A stretch of 42,284 bases of DNA from CAZGMC01 sp964526565. GTDB taxonomy: Bacteria; Pseudomonadota; Alphaproteobacteria; DSM-16000; Inquilinaceae. The notes below the pieces were generated by a model. It was not told the origin of the DNA. It saw only the letters and a program-made list of their open reading frames with translations, and searched no databases. Both the position numbers and the translations under genes were made by a program. The DNA lies in NCBI GenBank assembly GCA_964526565.1, contig CAZGMC010000026.1, forward strand, positions 1 to 42,284, written 5' to 3'. Shown piece by piece: positions 1 to 6,969 of this stretch. Position 1 is the stretch's first letter, and every line of letters begins with the position of its first letter.

Positions 1-55
1 GAGCGCAACCTTGCCAAGGTTGAAGTCGAGGGTTCGAATCCCTTCGCCCGCTCCA
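1..55 (+). tRNA. tRNA-Gly(GCC), 3' part
   Basis: The window opens inside a tRNA. The anticodon stem CAACC/GGTTG encloses the loop TTGCCAA, giving anticodon GCC at 13-15. A T arm with GGTTCGAATCC follows, then the 3' acceptor strand and an encoded CCA at 53-55. The 5' acceptor and D arm lie outside the window. A terminator hairpin follows directly. The 3' end of a tRNA gene is a common target of tyrosine integrases, which matters because a CRISPR island starts here and an integrase fragment lies at its other end. Confidence 0.93.
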
Positions 56-86
56 GATTTCCAAAGCAATATCAAGGCTTTGCAAC

Positions 87-107
87 GGCGCCCCGGCGGC
101 GCCTTTT
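87..107 (+). terminator. Rho-independent terminator of tRNA-Gly
   Basis: A perfect 6-bp stem GGCGCC (87-92) / GGCGCC (98-103) with the loop CCGGC is followed by TTTT at 104-107. It lies about 30 bases after the tRNA CCA end. The stretch 108-301 after it holds no gene I recognise. Confidence 0.75.
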
Positions 108-301
108 GTCGTGGGCGAAATCCGGGGCAGCATGGGAGAAGCAGGCGGGGGATTTTCAAACGAGCCATGGGTCCGGTTTCGACCTGCCGAGGGCCTTGAG
201 CTTGCGCGGGGAGTGTTGGCGGGCCTTCGCAGCGGCGCTGATGCAGCGGGGAAGGCGCCGCATCGTGAGCCCCGGCGGCCGGGGTGTGGCGTCACGAATG
301 C

Positions 302-1888
302 TCAAGCGAGGCTGCAATAGGCCCGGAAGCGTCGGAACGTGAACCGATAGCGGCGGCTGCCATCGGCTTCCGTCTCCACATCGCGGTCGGTGGTGGCGGC
401 AAGGCAGGTGATGCGTCGTTCCTGAAGGCGACGGACCAGCGCGAGGGTCAAGGTGAACTCGCCCTGCACCATGGCGTGGGTGGTATCGCGCGGAACCCGG
501 GTCTCCAGCTCGTCGACCAGGGCACAAATGTGCGCCTCGTCCGCATCGGGCGGCACATTGGGGAAGCCCAGTTCGGCGAGATTGGGCGCCAGAGCCTGTG
601 CGGCCTCCGTCTGCGCCGGCTCCCAGTCTGCCAGCCGGTGGTTGGAGATGTTGAGGAACAGGGCGGAGGTGGGGTCAGGGGTGGGGTGTGCCGACTCTCC
701 TGCGGACGATATGGTCTCGGGGGTCGCCGCGGCGAAGGCCTCGACGTATCGGGTCACTTTGGCCGCGATCGTTTGACCATCCGCCGGATCCTTTCGGAAT
801 CCGCCGTGATTCAAGTCGTTCCGGATGTCGCTGTCTTCCAGGCCGACGATCTTGCAATAGGCCCGGACGCGCTTCTGTGCCTTTTCTCGGGCCTTGCTTC
901 CAAAATCCGGGCCGGGTTTGCCGGCGTTCGGAGTTCCAACCAGCGACGCAAGGCCTTCCGTCGCCGTGGTCGCCGCTTCCGTGTAGCGTTCCATCTCCAG
1001 GTAACGCCTCGCCAGGTTGACGGTGACCGCATGCGCGTCCGCTCCGGCCAGGGTGGAGACTCCTGGGGGCAGGCACAATTCGTCCGCCATGGCCCGCAGA
1101 CGAAGCAGGATCGAGGCCAGGGCAGCCTGCGGGACACCGCCTGTTTCAATCCGGTCGATGGCATCCCGCAGGCCTTTGGCCGTACTGTCGGAGCCATCGG
1201 TCCCGAGCAGCAAGGACCCGGTCCGGATCGTCGCCAGATCGGTCGCGAAAGCTTCCAAGGGTTCGGTCAGGCCCGCAAGTCCCGACGTCACGCCGTCGGA
1301 TGGGATGCCGGGGCGCGCGTCCTGCGCAGCCCGCTCGGTGAGACCGACCAGATCGGCGCCGCGCCCGGTGCGCAGGAACATCATGATCGCCTGCGCCCAG
1401 TCGACGATGTCCAGGAACGGGGTGACATCGAAGATGGGGGAGATGTTGTTGGGTTTGTCGGGTAGATCGAACGCACCGTAGACCATCGTTACCCTGTTGG
1501 ATGGCCTGTGTGAAACTTGCGCAAATGCCGCTGCCGCAGCAGCAATAATTGGCTGTATACGGAGCCCTGTGGTAGTATCGAGAATACATTCAGCTTCAAC
1601 ATCACCCCAATCGTATGCAATCAAGGCATGTTTCGAAAATGGACCACAGCTCTTCCTTGTTTCTTCCAACCCGTATTTTTTTAATACAGGCTCAGGGAGT
1701 CCCTCCTTAAGAAATACTTCTGAAAGCTCGCATTTCCAGCGGCGCTCTGCATCTTCTGTTGCTAGAATAAAAACTTCCCTGGGCCGCACCATTTTTGGCC
1801 AAGGATAGAGAGATAAATTTTGTTGAAATGGTCTCATCCCATCGATCTGGCCAGGCATATTCAGCCGGACGATAGTCATTTCGGCCAT
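302..1888 (-). CDS. csx1: CARF-HEPN ribonuclease effector (Csx1/TM1812-like) with extra C-terminal domain
   Basis: Protein of 528 residues, last gene of the Cmr operon. Residues about 38-180 look like a CARF domain of the Csx1/TM1812 type: the strand-loop DTTTGLR (104-110), then VYGAF and a PIFDVTPFLDIVDWAQA stretch characteristic of that family. An alpha-helical middle part (about 210-390) ends in RNDLNH (R356 to H361), a canonical HEPN RX4H ribonuclease motif. Such proteins bind cyclic oligoadenylate made by Cas10 and then cleave RNA non-specifically. Residues about 405-528 form a further domain (LFLNISNHRLADW, then HAMVQGEFTLTLALVRRL and a C-terminal TFRRFRAY). It resembles small stand-alone proteins found at type III loci, possibly of the Csx15/16/20 ring-nuclease-like group; that assignment is uncertain. 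The 191-bp gap after the Cmr6-Cmr1 gene contains no other gene I can support. ATG at 1888 is used; ATG at 1879 is an alternative. The 5' third is visibly AT-richer than the rest. Confidence 0.8.
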   Translation of the reverse strand: MAEMTIVRLNMPGQIDGMRPFQQNLSLYPWPKMVRPREVFILATEDAERRWKCELSEVFLKEGLPEPVLKKYGLEETRKSCGPFSKHALIAYDWGDVEAECILDTTTGLRIQPIIAAAAAAFAQVSHRPSNRVTMVYGAFDLPDKPNNISPIFDVTPFLDIVDWAQAIMMFLRTGRGADLVGLTERAAQDARPGIPSDGVTSGLAGLTEPLEAFATDLATIRTGSLLLGTDGSDSTAKGLRDAIDRIETGGVPQAALASILLRLRAMADELCLPPGVSTLAGADAHAVTVNLARRYLEMERYTEAATTATEGLASLVGTPNAGKPGPDFGSKAREKAQKRVRAYCKIVGLEDSDIRNDLNHGGFRKDPADGQTIAAKVTRYVEAFAAATPETISSAGESAHPTPDPTSALFLNISNHRLADWEPAQTEAAQALAPNLAELGFPNVPPDADEAHICALVDELETRVPRDTTHAMVQGEFTLTLALVRRLQERRITCLAATTDRDVETEADGSRRYRFTFRRFRAYCSLA

Positions 1889-3350
1889 TTATATTCGATC
1901 CCATTCCAATTACGGTGACAAGCCGTTGCGGGGACCGGCTCTTTTCTGTGCAGCGCTCTGAGGGCATCTTTGTCGCTCACCATTCTTGTTGCACCAGAAG
2001 CTGAACACTTCTTTGTCACAGATCTGGACAATCAAGAAGCGCCGCCACTTTGGATGGTGAAATATTCAGTATTGGATCGTCAATCCTCACCGCCAAGCCA
2101 CTCAAAGCCAGTATCGCCAACGGAAACGAAGCGGACACGTACCGTCAATCTGTTTCCCTCTTGAAGTTTCTCAGGGGGTATTTTTTCAAAGCCATGTATT
2201 GCACCTTCTCTGCCGCTAGCTTCATGTCTTCCTTTCCAGGATATTCTGTTCTTTTTCGGCGCTTCCAGCACGACGATACAGGTTTGTCCTTTCACAAGAT
2301 CGCCAGCCTTCGCCGGTACGCTTGGTACGCGTTGGCCAAGCGCCCGAAATCGAGGGTTGGAGATGTCCGCTTCCAGGCTCCGACGAACATCCGTCAGGCA
2401 CATGCCAAACAGATCGGGAGGAGTTCCGTTTATCGAATGGTACGACGCCGGCACAGCAATGGCCCGCACAACAATGTTACCCGTCGCTGTCCGAGACATA
2501 CTGAAATGGATCGGCGATGCATCTCGAACCTTTGAATAATCCAGACCTGACAGATATTTGTGGCCATCGCCAAGCCAGACAGGTTCGCGATATGATTCTT
2601 GGTGAGGAAGTGCGCCTCCCTCCCTTAGTGTTCTTGGTCCATGTATTTTCCGTGGCAAGCCCAAGCCAGTCTTGTTTGCGTCGTGCTTCAAGCTTTGTGC
2701 AAATTTCTGATAAGCGAAACCAAGTCGGTCTAGGACAAACCAAGGGTCTTTCCAGGGGGTCTCAACATCCTGCATGATTTCAGGATGCTCCCCGATAGCA
2801 GGGCTGTCGCAAACTTCGCTGGAGGAAATACCGCAAGCAGCACGAAAATCCCGCGCATATTTTTGGCAATCAGAAAGACAGCGAATATCACCGATTTGGC
2901 AATCCACAAAGGACCCAAAACCTTTTCGGCTTTTTGATCCGACACCGCCAAAATGGATCAACATCCACAGAGCGATCTCGACCTGTTTCTGAATCTCGTT
3001 TGCACAAAGGGTCTGCCGATGTTTTTTCTTGGCTTCGCCCGGAAAGTAGTAGTTCCCAGAATTGAATGATACGATGAGCTTCCAGGCCGAGAGGCTGTCA
3101 GAGAAATGGCGGCGCCGGATTTCCTTTTGATCATCATTCCTTATGACTTCTTCCATGCCATATGACATATAGAATAGACCCTGAGTAATTGTTCTATCTT
3201 GAGGACGCTGAAGGTCATGCTGTTTTAAGATTTCTTCTTTTGGAAAAAACTCCAGTTTTGTTTCGCCATCTTTATGGCTCAATTGTTTAAAAGCGTATTC
3301 CTGGGATCCTTGGCGTACTGATTCCAGTGCGATCCGAACCGGGCTTCCGT
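1500..3350. other. AT-richer segment spanning the cmr1/csx1 junction
   Basis: By eye, base composition drops clearly between about 1500 and 3350 compared with both sides. The segment covers the start of the CARF-HEPN gene, the 191-bp spacer and the Cmr1 half of the fused gene. AT-rich runs such as those at 1660-1700 and 3080-3300 have no match in the neighbouring cmr3-cmr5 genes. This suggests a mosaic origin. Boundaries are approximate and were not computed. Confidence 0.5.
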
Positions 3351-4359
3351 CAGACGTGTCGCCCCAAATCGAGGCTTCCATGGCGCGAAGCAATCGGCAA
3401 TCCACAGACGCCGCATGCAGCGTTCTCCACCACCAGCGCAGCAGGCCGCGCAGGGTGGCGGGGCGCAGGTCGCAGTCGGCGCCGTCCTGGGTGGCGCCGG
3501 CGAGGAAGGCGGGGCTGGTCAGTTCCAGGGTAACTGTGAAGGAGAGGTCGGGATCCGGTGTCGGGCGGGGGCCATCGACCGGCACGAAGGTGCCGTACCC
3601 GGCATTGGTCTTGGCGCCGGCCCCGCGCAGCGCCAGCGCATGCGTCAGCCACTCCACCGCCTTCGCCACCAGGGTCGGATCGGTGTCTTCGACGCGCGGC
3701 CCTACCGCGAACAGGAAGGTCGTGCCGGGCGCCACGGCCAGGAACTGCACCGGGACGGGATCCATCCAGTCGCCGGGGGGCTCGGAGCCCTGGTAGTACT
3801 GCGGGTGATGGTTGTTGACGATGTCCGGGATCAGCGTCGGCCATTCCGTCGGCCAGGCATCGTGGAACACGACGGCGCCAATGCAGCCGTCCTTGAGCTG
3901 CCTGCCGTTCGGCACCCATCCGAAAACGGCGCGGATGTCCTCTTGTGAGACGCCAGTCGTCTCCGCCCAGGCGCGGGCCATGCCCTTGAGGCCGCTGCCG
4001 GGCAGGCAGGCGAAGCCGTACAGCGGATGCAGGCAGATCCCGGCGTTCTCCAGCGCCGAGGCCCGCGACAGGTGGAGTGTGAATGGCCCCCCGGTGCGGG
4101 CCCGGAAGGTGGTTGCGCCGGTCAACAGTGGCGCACGTCTCTCGATGGCCCAGGCCAGCGTGTCCGGGTCGCCCTTGGCCTTGCATGCCTCTTGGACGGC
4201 CCGCCCCTGATGCTCCTTCTGGGTTCCGCCCGAGCTGAACTTGTCCAGTTGCAGGCCGGGGTGGCGGCCTTGCACCGGCACCTTTCTCAACAGGGTTTCG
4301 GTTCCGGCGGGGATGACCGGCCCCGCGGGGATCTCAACCGTGCGCGGTGTCGTGGTCAT
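2080..4359 (-). CDS. cmr6-cmr1: Cmr6-Cmr1 fusion protein (type III-B RAMP subunits, Cas7 group)
   Basis: One 759-residue ORF joins two Cmr backbone subunits. Residues 1 to about 265 match Cmr6: LPGSGLKGMARA (119-130), the RAMP substrate loop, and RGAGAKTNAGYG (245-256), the glycine-rich loop. Residues about 270-660 match Cmr1: SPAFLAGA followed by LRPATLRGLLRWWWRTL (298-314), then HFGGVGSKSRKGFGSF (469-484) and GLGLPRKI (565-572). A tail of about 75 residues (roughly 685-759, GQTCIVVLEA and VRVRFVSVG) looks like a small beta-barrel or OB-like domain. In the usual Cmr complex, Cmr6 and Cmr1 are separate proteins at the head that captures the 3' end of target RNA, so a fusion would fix their contact. 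The gene overlaps cmr5 by 26 bp. The Cmr6 half is GC-rich and the Cmr1 half much less so. No stop or frameshift interrupts the join. Confidence 0.87.
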   Translation of the reverse strand: MTTTPRTVEIPAGPVIPAGTETLLRKVPVQGRHPGLQLDKFSSGGTQKEHQGRAVQEACKAKGDPDTLAWAIERRAPLLTGATTFRARTGGPFTLHLSRASALENAGICLHPLYGFACLPGSGLKGMARAWAETTGVSQEDIRAVFGWVPNGRQLKDGCIGAVVFHDAWPTEWPTLIPDIVNNHHPQYYQGSEPPGDWMDPVPVQFLAVAPGTTFLFAVGPRVEDTDPTLVAKAVEWLTHALALRGAGAKTNAGYGTFVPVDGPRPTPDPDLSFTVTLELTSPAFLAGATQDGADCDLRPATLRGLLRWWWRTLHAASVDCRLLRAMEASIWGDTSDGSPVRIALESVRQGSQEYAFKQLSHKDGETKLEFFPKEEILKQHDLQRPQDRTITQGLFYMSYGMEEVIRNDDQKEIRRRHFSDSLSAWKLIVSFNSGNYYFPGEAKKKHRQTLCANEIQKQVEIALWMLIHFGGVGSKSRKGFGSFVDCQIGDIRCLSDCQKYARDFRAACGISSSEVCDSPAIGEHPEIMQDVETPWKDPWFVLDRLGFAYQKFAQSLKHDANKTGLGLPRKIHGPRTLREGGALPHQESYREPVWLGDGHKYLSGLDYSKVRDASPIHFSMSRTATGNIVVRAIAVPASYHSINGTPPDLFGMCLTDVRRSLEADISNPRFRALGQRVPSVPAKAGDLVKGQTCIVVLEAPKKNRISWKGRHEASGREGAIHGFEKIPPEKLQEGNRLTVRVRFVSVGDTGFEWLGGED

Positions 4360-4915
4360 CGCCCAGACCCTCCGCTTCGGCGAACCGGTTCACCCATTCG
4401 AGCCAGGCCATGGCCTCCAGCGTGGCGCGGCGCAGAAAGGTGGCGTCGTGCTCCAGGATGGCCTGCAACAGGGCGCTGTCGGAGTCGGGCGCCGCCATGG
4501 CCGGATCGAGGCGCGGCAGCACCCAGCCACCGAGACGCTCCAGCAGCAGGATCAGGCCGGGTTTCTCGTCCCTGGTTCCCGGCCTGGCCTTGGCGCGCAC
4601 GAAGGCCAGGGCCTGCCCCAGGCCGGCGGCGCGGACACGCATGGGCAGTCTCTTGGCCTGACCGCCGAAATCCTTGGCGACTGCCGGTCCCTTGGCCTTG
4701 ACGGTCTTGACGGTCTCCCAGGCGTGTCTTGCGCGTTGCTGGGCGAGATCGCGGGCATGGCTGGTGGCGGCAACGCGGGAGGCGCGGTCCGGTCCGCCGG
4801 TGGGGGGTGGTTCGGGCGACGTGTGAGCGCCCTGTGACGGCGTGGCTTCCGCAGGCATCACCCGTGTGTTGCCGGGGTTGGCGTTGCGGGACTTGCCTTT
4901 GCCCTTCCTTCCCAT
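4334..4915 (-). CDS. cmr5: Cmr5, small subunit of type III-B complex (Cas11)
   Basis: Protein of 193 residues. The core from about residue 60 (DLAQQRARHAWETVKTVK, then KRLPMRVRAAGLGQALAFV) is the all-helical Cmr5 fold, which forms the minor filament alongside Cmr4 in the crRNA-guided complex. The first 55-60 residues are a basic, Gly/Ser/Pro-rich extension (MGRKGKGKSR) not typical of short Cmr5 proteins (about 120-160 residues). I chose ATG 4915 because it overlaps the cmr4 stop as TGATG, a translational coupling signal, and because the longer in-frame ORF upstream is only a shadow of cmr4. Confidence 0.85.
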   Translation of the reverse strand: MGRKGKGKSRNANPGNTRVMPAEATPSQGAHTSPEPPPTGGPDRASRVAATSHARDLAQQRARHAWETVKTVKAKGPAVAKDFGGQAKRLPMRVRAAGLGQALAFVRAKARPGTRDEKPGLILLLERLGGWVLPRLDPAMAAPDSDSALLQAILEHDATFLRRATLEAMAWLEWVNRFAEAEGLGDDHDTAHG

Positions 4916-5841
4916 CACGCGCCCTCCCCCTGCCAGGTGAGGCGGCAGAAGCCGCGCCCGATGGTCTCGTCGGCGCCGATCTGGATCAGCGTCAGGCGGG
5001 ACCGGCAGTCCGTCTTGAGCCACGCCAACACCTCCCCGGCCGTCCTGGCGTGCCCGGCCTTGCGGCTGGCATCGGCCATCACCAGGGCGTGGAACAGGGT
5101 TTCGGGGGGCAGGACCTCCTCGTAGAACAGCGCCCCGTCGCGGACGGTCTTGGTCTTCGCATCCAGCCCGACGCGCGCCACCACCTCGGTGGCATGCTGG
5201 ACGAAGTGGCCGAAGTCGTCGTTGTGCAGGATGGCCAGGTTTTTCTTGAACCGGTCGCGCGTGTCGGGTTCCACCGCCGACGCCAGGGCGTCGATCCACC
5301 CCGCCAGGTCCGGCGGACTCTGCTGCCGCTCGAAATCGAACTCCTCCAGGATCATCCTGCCCGTCTGGTCGATCAGCAGCGGGCTATCCTCGGCGCACAG
5401 CACCGTTCCAGGCTTCAGGGACTCGGGCACGGTCACAGGCACGGGGACAGCCGGCGGTCGGGTCATCAGCGCGATGTCCCGCTTGAACCGCTCCAGCACC
5501 GCCGGGCAGGTGACCCAGGCGAACACGCCGCGCAGCGAGCGCACCGGAAACGCCAGGATGCGGGCGTCGGTCAGGGCCAGGGCACCGGCGAAGGCCTGCT
5601 TGTCGTCAGCCTCGTCCAGTTTCTCCGGACCGAACACGGCCATCCAGGCATCCCTGCCGTCGCCGTTGGCCGGACGGGTGGCGGCGCGCATCACCCCTTT
5701 CAGGGATGAGGCCGGGATCACCGGCCAGCTGGTGTGCCGTTCGCGCTGCACCGGCAGGTCCACCACCCCCAGGGCCGTGCCCGACCCCGGGTGCAACCCG
5801 GTCAGGGCGTGGATGAAGAGGCTGTCGATGACCTCAGGCAT
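4915..5841 (-). CDS. cmr4: Cmr4, Cas7-type backbone and target-RNA nuclease
   Basis: Protein of 308 residues, usual for Cmr4. The N-terminus has the family signature: FIHALTGLHPGSGT, then GVVDLPVQRER and PVIPASSLKGVMRAA. Asp28 in GVVDLP sits where the catalytic Asp of Cmr4 lies in studied complexes, so cleavage of crRNA-matched target RNA at 6-nt steps is probably retained (inference from family knowledge). Several copies would form the filament over the crRNA. The start overlaps the cmr3 stop by 8 bp and the stop overlaps the cmr5 start, so the genes are co-translated. Confidence 0.92.
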   Translation of the reverse strand: MPEVIDSLFIHALTGLHPGSGTALGVVDLPVQRERHTSWPVIPASSLKGVMRAATRPANGDGRDAWMAVFGPEKLDEADDKQAFAGALALTDARILAFPVRSLRGVFAWVTCPAVLERFKRDIALMTRPPAVPVPVTVPESLKPGTVLCAEDSPLLIDQTGRMILEEFDFERQQSPPDLAGWIDALASAVEPDTRDRFKKNLAILHNDDFGHFVQHATEVVARVGLDAKTKTVRDGALFYEEVLPPETLFHALVMADASRKAGHARTAGEVLAWLKTDCRSRLTLIQIGADETIGRGFCRLTWQGEGA

Positions 5842-6955
5842 GCCGCCATACTCCCTTCAGGACGCACCCATAGCCGAGGCGCCGGTCCTCGCCGTCACAC
5901 ACACCGTTGGCCAGGGCCTCGGGGGCCGGGCCGTCGAAAAGGAACACGCTGCCCGCCGGCGCCGCGAAGCGGGTCGGCTTGGGCCGGCGGCGCGCCAGAT
6001 CCCAGCCGGACACGGCCACCGGGGTGGGCACCGCAGCCGCCACCGGCTTCCAGTCCGCACCGTGCCAACCGTTGGCCAGCGGCGCCGGCGTGGTCAGGAT
6101 CAGGCATGTGCCGTCGGCGTCGGCCGGGTCGGGAGGCGTGGGCCAACCGGGGATGTCCGCATCCTCCAGTGAGACCCGCGCCTGCCGACGTTCTCCGCCC
6201 CAGCCGAGAACAGGTGCGTCTTCCAGCGCCTCGCGAAGACAGGGCGTCAGCCCCGCCACCCGGGCGACGAAGCGCACGCCTCGCGCCAGACACAGAAAGC
6301 CGGCGGTATAGAGCTGGCCATCCGCAGCAGCATTCGTGTCGGTGCCGATCACCAGGCCCACCCGGCGGTCGGTGTCGTACAGGTTCACGGCGTACACCAG
6401 GGAGGCCCTATCCGGCACCTGCCCTTTCAGGACATCGGCCATGCCTGCGCCCGACAGAAATTCGTTGACGGCCTCGGTTGGTTGGGCGGTCTTGACCCAC
6501 AGGGGTTTTCCGGTCGGCGCTGCCGCGGTTTGTTCCCACCCCGGCGGCGGGTCCTTCAGCGGGCGCAAGAGATGCAGCGGCCCGTCGTCCCGACCCGTTT
6601 TCTCCCGGTGCAGGATCGCCGGAACCGGAAACACGACGCCGTGCGCCTCCGCCCCGGGATCGGATCGGAACAACCAGGGACCCGAAAGGCGCAGATCGGC
6701 GATGGCCGCCAACTCGGCACGCTGATTGCCCAGAGCCATCTTCAGGTCCGCACCGCCCTGTAGGGCTTTGCCCAGGGCCGCAAAATCGCACCCCGAGCGC
6801 GCCATGAGGTGGCTGCGCAGTGCCCCGGCCAGGGTCTGCGGCAGCGGCAGGCCGCTGGTTGCCGCATTGCCGGCACCGAACGGACGGCCGTCGCGGAAGA
6901 ACAGTCCGTCCAGTGGGTCCAGGAACAGGGTGTGCGTCGTCTGATCGGTGGTCAT
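5834..6955 (-). CDS. cmr3: Cmr3, Cas5-type subunit of type III-B complex
   Basis: Protein of 373 residues. The opening FLDPLDGLFFRDGRPFGAG is diagnostic of Cmr3, as is SGLPLPQTLAGALRSHL. A C-terminal glycine-rich loop (LGYGCVLKGVW) completes the RAMP fold. Cmr3 binds Cas10/Cmr2 and grips the 5' handle of the crRNA. ATG 6955 is preferred because a GGGAGGGG Shine-Dalgarno precedes it at good spacing. A TTG at 6973, overlapping the cas10 stop as TTGA, would add six residues. Confidence 0.92.
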   Translation of the reverse strand: MTTDQTTHTLFLDPLDGLFFRDGRPFGAGNAATSGLPLPQTLAGALRSHLMARSGCDFAALGKALQGGADLKMALGNQRAELAAIADLRLSGPWLFRSDPGAEAHGVVFPVPAILHREKTGRDDGPLHLLRPLKDPPPGWEQTAAAPTGKPLWVKTAQPTEAVNEFLSGAGMADVLKGQVPDRASLVYAVNLYDTDRRVGLVIGTDTNAAADGQLYTAGFLCLARGVRFVARVAGLTPCLREALEDAPVLGWGGERRQARVSLEDADIPGWPTPPDPADADGTCLILTTPAPLANGWHGADWKPVAAAVPTPVAVSGWDLARRRPKPTRFAAPAGSVFLFDGPAPEALANGVCDGEDRRLGYGCVLKGVWRHA

Positions 6956-6969
6956 GGCGTGCCCCTCCC

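Noticed and set aside
4916..5299. Longer start for Cmr5
   Set aside because: The extension lies entirely within cmr4 in another frame; ATG 4915 is coupled to the cmr4 stop.
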